64,000 nt of DNA from Boswellia sacra (taxonomy: Eukaryota; Streptophyta; Magnoliopsida; Sapindales; Burseraceae): positions 806,001 through 870,000 of the forward strand of contig SNVD02002289.1 of NCBI GenBank assembly GCA_013180625.2, written 5' to 3'. The notes under the pieces are model-generated. The model was not told the DNA's origin. It saw only the letters and a list, made by a program, of their open reading frames with translations, and searched no databases. Both the position numbers and the translations under genes were made by a program. Positions 10,332 to 21,972 of this stretch are shown one piece after another; position 1 is the stretch's first letter; every line of letters starts with the position of its first letter.

Positions 10332-10341
10332 GAGTTCAATA
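10332..10341 (+). repeat. 10-bp target duplication of MULE, right copy
   Basis: GAGTTCAATA, identical to 8838-8847. Confidence 0.9.
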
Positions 10342-11275
10342 TCCGACGCTCATGATTGATGCTACCCTTGTGTGAACCGACTATTAATGGTTGATTTTTT
10401 TTAATTAGTTTGAATATTCTGATACATGAAATATTGCAAACACTAATAATTGTATTTTTTGAAAATCTTTTCAGTCTATTCAAATACGTGCCAAGACTTT
10501 GAGGAGCCATCAGTGTTGACTTATCAATCTAACAATATTTTATCCATTTTCTTCTTTTTTTAACATCGATACAACAATTTATTGACGCAAACATGACATT
10601 AATGAAAGAAAACTTTCTCCATGAATGAAACTAAGAATAGAATAACAGAATTTTTCCATGCACAGAGATAACTACTCCGAAAATGATAATTAAACATGCA
10701 CCCTAGCTTGGCTCTCCTAGCAAGTTCTGCCAGGACCAAAGGCCAGGAAATGTTTGCCTTGATGAATCAGGGGCGGAGCCGACTAAGGACGAGCTGTGGC
10801 TAGCTGTGACCCAGCTGAGATTTTAAAAAAATTTTAAATTCTATGTTCAATTATATTAGGAGCCCAAAAATTCTATGTTAATGTAAACTAGTAGCCACAG
10901 CTAAATTATGAAAATTTCTGAATTTATTTACTTTGGTTTTGATTCTCAAATTTATATATCTTAAAATACTTATCTCAAGATTTGTGAAAAATTTGTTTAA
11001 CCAAAAAATGTTGAATATTTGATTTTTTGTCAATTTTTGTGAATTTTTGAATATGTATTTGCAATCCTGGAATTTTAGGTTTTTTTTTGGTACGAGATCA
11101 ATTTTACCAAAATTGTTTGAGATACCTAAAGATTTAAAAATAAGTTTATTTATTAATTATATTTTTGTCCACAATTAAATTTATATAATATTTGGTTGAT
11201 ATTAAATAATTGATGAGAAATTAATAAATAATATAATAACCATATACAGAAATATAAAACATTATATGATATTTA
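10342..11275. other. AT-rich intergenic DNA
   Basis: No gene is visible. A hAT-like terminal motif (CAGGGGCGGAGCC, near 10768) occurs without a partner end. The rest is AT-rich and unassigned. Confidence 0.5.
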
Positions 11276-12960
11276 TTTTTTTTTTGAAAAAGTTACTTAG
11301 TAATATAGATCCAAAAAATTATAATGTACAAAAATCCGAGGGGTATACCCCAAGAATTACAACTAGGACGTAAAGTCCAAGATCAAAAAATAACAGCCAC
11401 AAGTGGCAAAAAACAAAGCAAAGATCACAAATGGTCTTAACAACATGAAATAAAGGCTACAGGCGGCCTGAACAAAGCAAGATTTTCAATGACCATAAAT
11501 GGCCTAACAATTAAAGGAAAACAAAAAAATGATCACAATGGTGCAAACATAAAGAATAGAAAAAAATCAAGTATGATTAAGTAAAGCCTTAATCCTACTT
11601 GTTCTTCTCCTTCTTACCTTTCTTTACTGTAATACTCGGGGTGTTCAAATAAGTATGATCAATCCCATCAGGTTGATCCTCATCACTTAGCCTATTCAAA
11701 GGCTCAAAACGAGAGGGAGAAAACATAGGAGGTTACCCTGTATTTATCCGTCCTGACAAAACAGATGCCTCATGATTTGTAGAACACTAGATGGAACCCA
11801 ATAGCCTACCTTGGTTAGTTGCAAATGGAGAAAAAGAGTCAGAATCTGATACTGACTCTGTACTCAAAACTGTAACAGCCTTAAAGGGCACATCATGTGT
11901 TACAAAATTTGTTGGAAGAGTAACAGCTTTCAAATTCTCAGCGACCTTGGCCACTTCTTTACCCTTATGCAAAGGGGCGCTAACAGAGGTATTTGCCTCA
12001 TTCTTGTTACCCTTATTCAAAGGGGCGCTAAGAGAGGTATTTGCCTCTTTCTTATCCTTACCTGAAGTCTTTGCTGGATCCGAACATCGATGACCAAAGG
12101 AGCAACATTCAAGGCAATGCTTTGGAAGCCACTCATACTCAACTCGGATTTGGATGGGCTCGGAAGAGAGCTTACATCTGATCTCGAAGTTCTTAACTGG
12201 AGGGTAATTTGCATTCAGCCAAACACATACCCTCGCATACTCCAATCTGGAAAGATCAGAAGTCATCTTGTCGCAAGAGATAGGTTCTCCAACCATGCTT
12301 GAAACCATGGCAAGGCCTTTTGTTGTCCACAAAGAAAACGGCAGGTCATACAAACGGACCCAAACTGGGTGCATTTCAGTACCGGAAAGTTCAAGATTCA
12401 AATGCGGTTGCCATGGTTCTAAATAAATATATTTACCTCCAAACAACCAAGGACCGCGATCAATGATTGCATGAACCTCATCCTCAGTTCGAAAACGGAA
12501 GACGAGATATCCATTAACTGTGGAGCGCACGTCCTGTAGACAGCTAGCTTTCCAAGCACGCATGGCCATAGAGCGTGCAGCATGAAAGGGCATCGAAAAT
12601 CCCAGAAAGAAGCCAAAGAGACATCTATGCCATTTAGCCATATTCTCATCAACGATCTCATCCGGGATCTCAAGGATTGTACCCAGTTGCTTGGGGGTAA
12701 CCGGATTCAATTTGCAACGGGTGCTCAAATCAGTGATCTTAATTTTATCAGCCCAAGAACTGGCAGTTGACTTGGGTGGATCCATCACCAGAATCAAAAA
12801 TCAACACAGTGAAAACCTCATAAAAAGAGATGGAAAACGAAAGCAAACCAGGCACCAAAGGCGGGCTTGTGAAGTCGTCGTCGCCTCTTTATATCGATAA
12901 TCCGAGAGGAATCAGGGTGGCGGCCAAGAAGCAAAGTTGCAGTGTTTAACCTGAGGAACA
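11276..12960 (-). mobile_element. LINE (non-LTR retrotransposon), ORF1 only
   Basis: On the minus strand it has a GC-richer leader, an ORF1 with DUF4283 and a zinc knuckle, a 3' UTR of about 300 bp, and an A tail (T run at 11276-11285 on the plus strand). Between the ORF1 stop and the tail there are only about 310 bases, so ORF2 (endonuclease and RT) is absent; a few codons after ORF1 may be all that is left of its start. The 3' UTR occurs again at 21678-21972, which confirms the repeat. The 5' boundary is approximate and no target duplication was found. Confidence 0.85.
11595..12785 (-). pseudogene. LINE ORF1: DUF4283 and zinc-knuckle nucleic-acid-binding protein
   Basis: ORF1 proteins of plant L1-type LINEs bind the element RNA and form the RNP. 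The chosen start is the ATG at 12785 (MDPPKSTASSW), in frame with one four codons upstream. Residues of about 50-150 form the DUF4283 domain (MAKWHRCLFGFFLG, GYLVFRFRTEDEV, WPWLFGG-like GPWLFGGKYIYLEPW). A degenerate zf-CCHC_4 knuckle follows (CLECCSFGHRC, with three residues missing before the last Cys), then a Lys/Ser-rich repeat tail. The frame is open to a TAG at 11787-11789 and continues recognisably, with one more in-frame stop, to the basic C-terminus KKGKKEKNK at 11598. Two nonsense mutations therefore truncate it. Confidence 0.85.
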
Positions 12961-12974
12961 ATCTAATCGGTTAA

Positions 12975-13835
12975 CAAATGTAAACAATAGTTAGACTTTT
13001 ATACATATGTATCATAGTTATTATTTGAGAAATTACAAAAAAGTTTTTCTTCAGTGATCAATAAATAAATAATTATTGATATTATAATCATATATGTAAC
13101 AAAAAGATTCCATTCATTTTAGGCATAATTTATTTCAATTATCTATTTCTTTTAAAAACACTAAAAATATGTTTTACAAATTTAAAAAATTAATTTATGA
13201 TGGAGGTAATTTAATTATTGACATATAATAGTATGTCATAATTATCATATGTATTAAAGTGTTAACAAAATGCATACAAGTCAACTATCATTAATAAATG
13301 CACAATGATTAGATATCTATATGCATATGGCATAATTGTTATGTGTGAGTTATTGAAAATAAGTTTTTTATACTTTGATAAATAAATGATCAAATATTCA
13401 TATTATAATCATTATGTAACAAATGCATTTACTTTTAGTGAATACTTTTTTATTATTTATTCTTTTAACAAATGCTAACAATTAATATTTAAAATATCTT
13501 AACAAATTTAAACCATAAGTTTGTAATATTGTAATTTAATAATTAGAAATCTATATATGTTATAGTTGTTATTATAAGAAATTGAAAATAAGCTTTTCTA
13601 ATTTGATTAGTAAATGATTAAATATTCATATTATAATCATATAAAAATATAACAAAATTGCATTTATTTTCAAGTATAGAATGCCTTTAGATTAATTATC
13701 CATTTTTTATGAAAATAACAATTATTAAAAATATCTTTTACAATTATAAAAAAAATTTTCATAGAAGTAATTTAATTATTAGACATACGTACATATGTTA
13801 CAAGTATCATATGTATTAGGAATTGAAAATTATCT
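12975..13835. repeat. Imperfect tandem repeat, unit about 230 bp
   Basis: A block of the type 'ATATG-TTATAGTTGTTAT...GAAATTGAAAATAAG...ATTCATATTATAATCAT...AACAAA' recurs with starts near 12991, 13217, 13312, 13544 and 13780. Spacing is about 226-236 bp except for an extra short interval of 95 bp. It is very AT-rich and non-coding. It directly precedes the CACTA-like terminal region and could be its inner part. Confidence 0.6.
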
Positions 13836-13949
13836 TTATAATGTCTAAATTAATATACTCTATAACAAAACAATAAAAAGTCTAAGAAAAATATACGGTC
13901 TAAATTAATATACTCTATAACAAAAAAATAAAAAATAAAAAACAATGCG

Positions 13950-14723
13950 CAATGTGTGTGTTGCCATTGGGGCCTATAGCAACTCTTATTGTGTGTTGTT
14001 GAAACTGTAATACTCATTCTCTTTTCATAACATGCATTGCGCGTTGCCATTGAGGTCTACGACAGTATACTTTGGTTGCAGGATGCAATTTTTTGCTACG
14101 ATCCCATTTGGTCGCTGTATATATTATTTTGCAACCATTTAAACGTGGTAGCCAAAGCTCTTGGGGCTTCCTTACCATTTCAGTGACTAAAACTTTGGTC
14201 GCAGAATGAAATTTTCTACTACAATTTGATATGGTCGTCGTATGTGTCATTCTATGACCATTCATTATGGTAGCCAAATCACTTGGGAAAACCGATTTCC
14301 TTAACCTTTTAGCAACGGAAATGTTGGTCGCGGAATGAAATTTTCCGCCACCATTTCTTTTGGTCGCTATATATGACATCTAGCTACCACTTCTCCGGTG
14401 GCAAAATATGATTTCGGGAGTAGATCTGTTAACCCTTTCAGCGACCACAATTGGTCGCGAAAATCTTCTTTTAGCTACGAAACATTCAATGGTCGCTAAA
14501 ACATAATTTTGCACCACTTGATTTTCTGCGACTAACATTGTTTTCATCGCTGAATAAGGATATGGCAATGAAATATTGGTCGCTGGAAAAATTTTTATTT
14601 CTTTAGCTTTGGCCACCACCTTCGGCTAAGAACTTATAGTTTCGTCGCAGAATCAAACATACTACTACCAATTTCCATCTGTCGCCGAAAATTTGGTCGC
14701 TAAAGAGTAATTTTCTTGTAGTG
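13950..14723. mobile_element. CACTA-type transposon right end with subterminal repeats
   Basis: The terminal motif TTTTCTTGTAGTG (14711-14723) is the complement of CACTACAAGAAAA, the conserved CACTA (En/Spm) terminus of plants. The preceding 700 bases are packed with short GGTCGC / GCGACC motifs in both orientations and the variants GGTCGCAGAATGAAATTTT and GGTCGCGGAATGAAATTTT, which is typical subterminal structure for transposase binding. No left end (CACTACAAGAAAA) is present upstream, so the inner boundary at about 13950 is only where the motifs begin. Confidence 0.75.
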
Positions 14724-15830
14724 GTATTAGATCCATTCATGCATGCTCACGTTTAGTATCTCTAGAAAATTTGATAATCAATCGTAAGTTTGTTAACAAT
14801 TTTTCTTCTTATATAAATTGCATCTATTGCCATGTTTACATTTTACTTACCGTTTGCTCACATTCTTCTATTTTCTATATATAATCTTGGTAGTATAATC
14901 TAATGCTTTGACTTAATGGACTTAAATACTTATTTTCTTATGTTGTTTCTTCCTTAACTTCTAATGAATAGAAGACGAAATTGGTATTATGGGTATAGAA
15001 CTTATGACATCATGCTAACATACTATTGCATTTTTTGGCTAAAAATATAGATCTTAGTTGTTTAGGTTCTTTTTTGTGAAAGACAACAATCAACTCCATT
15101 ATTGCTTATTCTAGAGACAACAACAAATGCTTATTAAATGTTTTAAATTAAAAATTCATTGACGTTTACTTGTGGTGGAAGCTCAGATTTTGAGTTTCTT
15201 GTTCATTTGATATTTACTTAAATAAATGTTCATTTGTTCATTTAATTTGGTATCTAATCCTAGGTAGCCTGCCAATGCCATTCATTATAGGCATCCTCTC
15301 TTTAATTAATTAATTTTAGTGAAAATGTGACTTACATTTCTCAACTATGATTCTAATTCTTCTAGAATTTTAGTAATGCTCACTAGCTTCCTCTCTTTAA
15401 TTAATTAATTAATATCTAATTGTTTTATGCTTTAATTGGACCCATAACATGGCCTTTAGTATAAGGGCATGCGGGTGGCATGCAAGAAAGTTATTATCAA
15501 AACAATTAGCAAGAGATATGTATTACTTTATTTAGTTACTTGATTATATTTCTTTCTTTTTATATAAAATATTACTCTATTAGCTTGAATTCACACCGGT
15601 AGATTGTTGTACCGTAATGTATTACTGTCCTATCATTGAATTCTAAGGTCATGGCCTTTTTATCTTTGAATTTTCTGTATATCCATTTGTGGAGAGATTT
15701 CTTCTACTAATAATAGTAGCATGCATTGCAGAGGTAAAATTTTGAACACCAAGTGGTTATTTACTTCATATTCTATGAAAAAAAAAGGTCTTATGTGTTT
15801 GTGGTTACATATATAATATCCAATTTGCAG
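14724..15830. other. AT-rich DNA, no gene seen
   Basis: Two nearly identical CTCTCTTTAATTAATTAAT stretches occur near 15297 and 15390. Nothing else is recognised. Confidence 0.5.
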
Positions 15831-15943
15831 GTTTTACTCATACCTCTCATGACAAGTCACCGTTACACAGTAAAGTTATTAGGAATCAGCCTTACCCTAT
15901 TGATCTAGAAAGAGAATTAGCGGGCAGTGCCATAAATCAACAG
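15831..15943 (+). pseudogene. Exon-like fragment, unknown protein
   Basis: A pyrimidine-rich stretch ending in TTTGCAG precedes it, and CAACAG/GTACAAC follows. One reading frame is open for 37 codons (FTHTSHDKSPLHSK start). The family is not recognised. It lies between two CACTA right ends, so it may be a transposase-gene exon or a captured host exon. Confidence 0.35.
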
Positions 15944-16140
15944 GTACAACACCTCAAGTTAGTCTTGGTTGTGCTTATACTACTTTTGTCTAGCAATCTA
16001 TTAATTGAATTAATGCACATATTACAAAAGCTCATTTTAAAGCATTGATCACAAAGTTTTGATTTTGTAGGAAGCTTACAAAATTTTATTTTATTTTTTT
16101 TTTCAAATTTCTGCTCCACTTAATTCCAAACCTATCTTAG

Positions 16141-16260
16141 CCAGCCAGATATAGATGATTATATAGGCTATGACAATGAAGATGAGGAAGTAGAGGCAAT
16201 GATTGAAGAGTCACCTCCTAGTAGTGATATCCTCTTTGAAATTCTAACTTGCCAGATTAT
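16141..16260 (+). pseudogene. Exon-like acidic fragment, unknown protein
   Basis: It follows a T-rich tract with an AG acceptor and encodes an acidic peptide (PDIDDYIGYDNEDEEVEAMI) before an unclear end. It may belong with 15831-15943 as the next exon of the same unidentified gene. The gap between them is about 200 bp and behaves like an intron. Confidence 0.3.
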
Positions 16261-16398
16261 GTCTTTGGTATTATTTTTGGTATTAAAAGAAATTTGTATT
16301 CATAGTTTTTAGATGGGACAATTCACAAATGGTATTTCCTGGAGTTCATTACAAGTTATTTTTTAAAGACATTTGTGACCTTGAAGAACTTGTCAATT

Positions 16399-16429
<31 letters not shown>

Positions 16430-17399
16430 TTTCCTAAAATAAATGATTCTAGATTCAGTTGGAAAGTAAAGAGGGGAGTAGTGCATGTTGTGAAGATTAG
16501 CAAAGAGATACCAGTAGCCAAGGCTTGTTTGCTAAACTATGGGTATCAATAGGTGAGTTATATTATTAGAATAAAAAGAAATTATATTATAATGCTCATG
16601 CTTTTCTCCAGGTAGGATCAAATTTTTTATATTTGTTTAATTGTTAACAAGTAGCTAGTCTGAGTAGTTTAATATTTCATTTACTTGTGTATGTAATTTG
16701 CTAATGGAATACGAGTATGGTATGATCTTCACTTGTACTTATGAATCAAAATATTAAATCATGGGTTTAATCTCAGTGTGGTGAATAAGCATTCTTGTAA
16801 TTAAAATAAATGTTTGATCTCTTTTATTCTCATGTTATGCAGAGCAGTTCAAAAGGACTGAGTCAGAATCTAGTGCCTCTTGTTGGTTGGTTGGAGAGAA
16901 AAAAAAAATGGGGAGTAGGCCAGTGAGTATCAATATGAACTATCTATGGGTTAAATAAATATCTTGGCATTTATTTGAGTAGAGGCAAACTAAAATGAGT
17001 TGGTTTTGTTGCATTGGGAAATGTAAAATATCTTGGCTTTTTGCAATGAAGGGAAATATAGTGTAGCAGACTATGCAAAACTTACAAGACATTAAACCAT
17101 TTCAGGGTGCCATGACTAGTCTTAATTTATCTACATGACCATGATAAATGTGGACCATGACAGATTACACGAGAGAATAGAAACAGCTTCAATTGTGTTG
17201 AAGCATGGTATTGTAAAGTTTTTTCTTCTGTAATATCATTTGCAGAATATCTATTGAGTCTATGTGACACTTTGCTTCTTTATAGAATGTCATTTTTTTA
17301 ATTTATTGAATTAATTTTAATTGTTTATTGTATTTTTGGAAACCGAATTATTGTATATATGAATATTGGGATATTATAGTCTTATGATATTTATATACA
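16261..17399. other. AT-rich DNA with a microsatellite
   Basis: A TTA/TA microsatellite lies at about 16396-16430. Another acceptor-like site near 16842 is followed by about 20 open codons of no recognised family. Nothing else is supported. Confidence 0.4.
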
Positions 17400-17785
17400 T
17401 ATTATAATAATTTATTTTTTTAAAATTACTTAACTACATACTTGACGGCTAAAAACCCTCAAGTATCGTAAAAATATAATGATACTTGACGGTTATCATA
17501 AAAATCATGATGAAAAATTGGATTGTTACGTATCTCATATTTGACTGAAAGTGTCAAATATTATAGCAAAAATGTGTCAAATATAGCACAAAAATCCATT
17601 TCCTATGGCTTACAGACTTGACTCCTAATGAAGAGTCAAGTATGTTATAGTCGATATTTAACCGTTTGACCGACTGTCAAATAGTATAATATTTGACGGT
17701 GACATATTTAACGTGTGTTAACCTTCAAATAATGTCATATTTGATGGTTAAAAGTAGTCAAATATTTACAATTTTTCTTGTAGTG
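17400..17785. mobile_element. Second CACTA-type right end with different subterminal repeats
   Basis: The terminus TTTTTCTTGTAGTG (17772-17785) again complements CACTACAAGAAAAA. Here the subterminal repeats are of another type: TTTGACGG / GTCAAATA in both orientations, at least ten times between 17440 and 17765. It is therefore a different CACTA family from the end at 14723, although it points the same way. No left terminus was found. Confidence 0.72.
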
Positions 17786-18012
17786 TCGAGGGATAACAAG
17801 TTTAGCTTTCATACTAAAAATCATTACAAACAACAATGTCAACTCAATTATTCTCTTTGTTGTACCTTTATTGAAGCATCTAGTATGAGAAGTTTACATT
17901 ATTTTCTCAGGTTGTCGCCTCTTAACAAAAACTATTGATTGGATTCACAACTAATTAAGAAGGATGGGAAGAGACCAAGACAATGAATAGAAAAAATAAT
18001 GTCTTTCTAAGA

Positions 18013-18165
18013 GCTATCCTATGGTACATTTGATGTATTAGTAATTTTTATAATAACTTGGTATATAAAAAAACTGTAAATATTGTAAAAAAGATTTATT
18101 TACAATTTTTATATACCAATTTATTGTAAAAATGTACTAATACATCAAATGTACTGTAGCATTTT
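18013..18165. mobile_element. Small MITE, about 150 bp
   Basis: About 60-bp inverted repeats face each other: GTACATTTGATGTATTAGTA near 18024 and its complement near 18135-18154. The arms continue through TTGGTATATAAAAA and end near a short unpaired centre. It has no coding capacity. The ends (GGTAC/GTACT) and the target duplication are not certain. Confidence 0.7.
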
Positions 18166-18396
18166 CCGTTTCTAAATATCTACATCCATATGACATGTCA
18201 ATAATGACACATATTTCCTCTCCTAGGAACATGCATGAAACGCCACCACGAGGCATGCATTATTGTCATCCATAGTTGGATTGTTTCATCGAACAGTCGT
18301 CAAATGAACTTTGTTTCGACATTGTGGGACTTATTTTGATTAGCTTATTAATCAATGCAATTCAATCTAGTGCTGCACCAAGCAGAAAAAGAAAAC

Positions 18397-18402
<6 letters not shown>

Positions 18403-18452
<50 letters not shown>
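18403..18452. repeat. (TA)n microsatellite
   Basis: About 50 bases of uninterrupted TA dinucleotides. Confidence 0.95.
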
Positions 18453-18459
<7 letters not shown>

Positions 18460-19595
18460 ATCTCAAGTTAATATTCCCGTCCTCATCACCAAACCAAACC
18501 TTATAATGTCGAAAAATTTTAAAGAATCAAGGTTTACATGTACAGTGAAATCTTAGACTAGGATGATTGCATCTATGACTCCTAAGCCTCTTACATTCTT
18601 TGAGTAACAAAATAGTACGGATTCAATCTATATATAAAATTAATTAGATTTTTTTTCCAAAATAATTATATCATTTTCATATAAAACAAATAAACCGAAC
18701 TACTAGTTTTATTATCACTAGTTAAAGCGAATTGAAGGAATTATTGACAAATAAAACCAGTACAGAATAAGTATAATATGTTACTATAAATAGAAATATC
18801 ATAAAGCACAAAAGTTTGCCTACTCAACCCATTAATTTCACTCCATGACAAAGAAGATATTGAAAGATTTCCATTGAAGTTTAGGAAATGAGAAATTCAC
18901 AGCAAGACAAAAAACATAACTTCACAACCAACGTCTTAGAATAATTTGATTCTCATTTAAGGATTTTGCTAGGGTACAGCTCCCTCGTGTTTACAAATAC
19001 TTTTTTTTTACTTAGAAATCTATAAATTAAAAAAAAATTGATGCATCAATCCTTCATCTATACAATAGCATGACCCCTTAATCAATTGGATTTGAGTGTT
19101 ACACATTATAAATCGACATGATATGATATTATACTTATAATGGATTAGACAAATCTTTTCTATTTCCCTTTCTATGGAAAGAAGGTGATATTGTTGCGGA
19201 TTCGGCTGCTAATATAGGATTTTCATGCAAGAATCTTAATCAGTAATCTTCTCCTTAGAAAATAATCAACTAATGCCTCAATAATATTGCTTTTTTATAT
19301 ATTTTTTTGAATTCGTTAAAGGGTGGGGGAGCGGGCAACGGCCAAGTCAAGAGGCTATTCTCCCCCCATCGGACCATATGTCTTACAACTTTAGGGAAGA
19401 AACAGCTGTAAACCACCAAGCTGAGTCTATAGGGAATTGGCCTCTAGAAATTTTGTTTTTACTTAGATTGTGGTGAGACATATGTCTGGTGAGACATATG
19501 TCCTATCAACTTTCCTTAGTTTGACCTTTGTTTTAATTTGTCGATGTTACTTTGGTCATTATATTCATGCACTTGCATAACTAATAAAATTTTCT

Positions 19596-19657
19596 CAAGT
19601 TGACTCAAATAATAATAATAATAATATATTATTATTATTATTATTTGAGTCAACTTG
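19596..19657. repeat. Perfect 62-bp palindrome
   Basis: CAAGTTGACTCAAATAATAA and onward is followed without spacer by its exact complement, ending TTTGAGTCAACTTG. The centre is (AAT)n meeting (ATT)n. It can fold into a 31-bp hairpin or cruciform. Confidence 0.95.
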
Positions 19658-20041
19658 TTATTTGCTTTAATGACCTTCGATAAATGCATCTACATATGAC
19701 TCTTTAACAGAATCGTGTATTTTTACATAAAAAATTTATTTATATCATTTTGATCTAAAAGCTGTAAGTGATCGACTAGTTTTATCTTAAAACTAATTCA
19801 GCAAATTATTGTAAAATAAAACCACTCTAGAATTCCTATCCTATGTTATTATTGATATAGCTGCACGCGTGCGTAAGAAAATTTGACTATGCATGAATAT
19901 CATATACCATGTTACACATGATCATGACAAAAACACATGCGCATGATGATTTCCAAGAATTTGTGATTAAATGAAATATTTCCAATGAACTTCCTCAAGA
20001 ATTTAAGGAACTTCACATTCAACTTGGAAAATAGCACATAC

Positions 20042-20070
20042 AATGATGTTACGTAGCACGTAACATCATT
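20042..20070. repeat. Perfect hairpin, 13-bp stem, 3-base loop
   Basis: AATGATGTTACGT, loop AGC, ACGTAACATCATT. The function is unknown. Confidence 0.9.
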
Positions 20071-20794
20071 CTAAATTTCGGAAAATGAAATATAAAATGG
20101 AATTTTGCTTCCAACAGATAATACTAAAGTACAACTAAATTGATGGGATAATAAAATACATTATATTTATGGATAAGATTACTCCTCATCTCATTTCTAC
20201 CTTTTTTTTGTTTTAAGTGATTGATGTACAAATACATATTTCAATCATCCATCAATATAAAAATCTATATATTATAAAATCATCAAAAATTGAGATCAAA
20301 TTAATAGAGTAAAAGATCTTAATTCCGTATTTTATGGAATAATTAAACATCATAGGCATAATATCGAATATTTATTGATAGAAATACAACACAGAATTGG
20401 AAATATAATTTCGTATCGTTTGGTCATGGACAATATTAATAATATTATAGTAAGTAAAAAAATAAAAAAATAAAAAGGGTAAAAATATCATATTTGAATT
20501 AACACACATCTTAGTTATTTCCTTCATCTTTACCAAATATATAACAATCATGATTATGGATGTATCAGAAAATGTTATTATTATTTTTTAAAAAATAAAG
20601 GGTAATCTTTTTTGTACTTATTTTATTGTATTTGATTGAATTGAATAAATATAAAACCTGTTTTAAGAAAACATTAGAAATATATTATTTAAAATTTTAA
20701 TATAAAGAAGATTTTCTTAATATCAACCTTTTTAAAAATTAAGGGTTATATGGAATAATTTTTTTAACTCAAACAATACAAATAAAATATTTCC

Positions 20795-21570
20795 TGTTAG
20801 GATCATGCCACGTTAGTGATATGTGTCAGCTTATGTGGCATGCGTTGTTGCCTATTTTGGAGAAAAACAAAACAAGAAAAAAGTTTATTGTTTTGAATAT
20901 TTACTATTTTGATTATTTCCTGTTTAACTGTCTTCAGTCAGAAAAGTTGTTACTAACCTTTATTTTCAAAACTGCTTTTCAAATTAGGAAAGTTATTTAC
21001 TTAACTGAACTTTAGAAAAGATTTTTTATAATGTTTTATATTGATTGTCCTAATGTTAGATTGCATTCCTAGAATTCGTTCTATGTAGGTTTTAGAAAGA
21101 ATGTGATGAATCCTTATGCAATAAGAAGAAGCTGGACGTGCTATATAAAAGGAAAATTATCGAAGTCAAGTTAAGTGATTTTTGGCAAGTTATTTTTGAG
21201 AATTTTTTGAGATTGCTTTGTTGTTTTATTAGCTTGCGTTTATGTTCTTGTCTTCAAGAGAGTTTGTCGAATACTCAAGTGGGCCTGAGTTATTCACTAA
21301 GGGAAGTTGTGATTTGTTAAGAAGTGACTTAACAGAGGGTAAGGTTGCAAAAAAAGGTGAGTGAGTGAGAGAGAGTTTCTACTATTGTAAATTCAAGTAG
21401 CTTATAATCTAGAACAACTTAGTGAATTGTAGCTTGACTACCCATGGATGAAGGATGGTTTATAGCCGAACCACATAAAAGTTGTACACTTTTACTTTCC
21501 TATTGGCTACATTTTATTTAACTGCATACGTGTTTGTCTGACGTCATTATATCTGTGGCTGCCAAACTTA
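20795..21570 (+). repeat. Possible solo LTR or degraded LTR element
   Basis: It starts TGTTAGGATCATGCC, a common LTR start, and carries a strong TATA box (CTATATAAAAGG, 21141-21152). The T-rich, moderately structured sequence after it resembles an LTR R-U5 region (TTGACTACCC, ATAGCCGAACCA). The 3' end is not clear and no target duplication was found. It could also be host DNA with a promoter-like box. Confidence 0.4.
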
Positions 21571-21677
21571 CATTTCTCTTATATTTTCTAGAAGGCAGTT
21601 CTTTTACAATCATATGGTCAACAAATAGTGAGGTTATCCTCATGATAGTGTTTTTCTATTCTTTCACATTATTATCA

Positions 21678-21972
21678 TTTTTTTTTAAAGTTACTTAGTA
21701 ATATAAATCCAAAAAATTATAATGTACAAAAATCCGAGGGGCATACCCCAAAAATTGTAAATAGGACGTGAAGTCCAACAAACAATCCAACAATATATCA
21801 AAAATAAAGGCCACAAGCGGCCTGAAGCAAAGTAAAAAGACCACAAACAGCCTTAATAACATAAAAGAAAGGCCACAAGTGGCCTAAACAAAGCAAAATT
21901 TCCAACAACCATAAAAGACGTAACAACAAAAAGAAAACAAAAAAATGTGACCAAATGGTGCAAACATAAAGG
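21678..21972 (-). mobile_element. LINE 3' end fragment, cut by Athila-A
   Basis: It is collinear with 11276-11556: T run, AAGTTACTTAGTAATATA, AATGTACAAAAATCCGAGG, AGGCCACAAGTGGCC-like units and GGTGCAAACATAAAG. It stops exactly where the Athila-A 3' LTR begins (21973). The remainder of this LINE does not appear at the other side of Athila-A. Confidence 0.88.

Larger units (their letters stand above)
18276..20794. other. AT-rich intergenic DNA
   Basis: No gene is seen. It contains a TA microsatellite, a directly repeated 16-mer TGGTGAGACATATGTC near 19471-19502, a 62-bp palindrome, a hairpin at 20042-20070, and a GC-richer patch at about 19318-19450 that I could not assign. Confidence 0.5.

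Noticed and set aside
10765..10785. CAGGGGCGGAGCC, like a hAT transposon terminus
   Set aside because: No complementary end or 8-bp duplication was found near it.
12582..12900. Plus-strand frames over the LINE ORF1
   Set aside because: They are shadows of the minus-strand DUF4283 protein.
18276..18506. Open frame with a long Tyr-Ile repeat
   Set aside because: It is the translation of a TA microsatellite.
20795..21570. Considered as a complete solo LTR
   Set aside because: Start and TATA box fit, but no end with CA and no target duplication could be fixed; kept only as a low-confidence feature.
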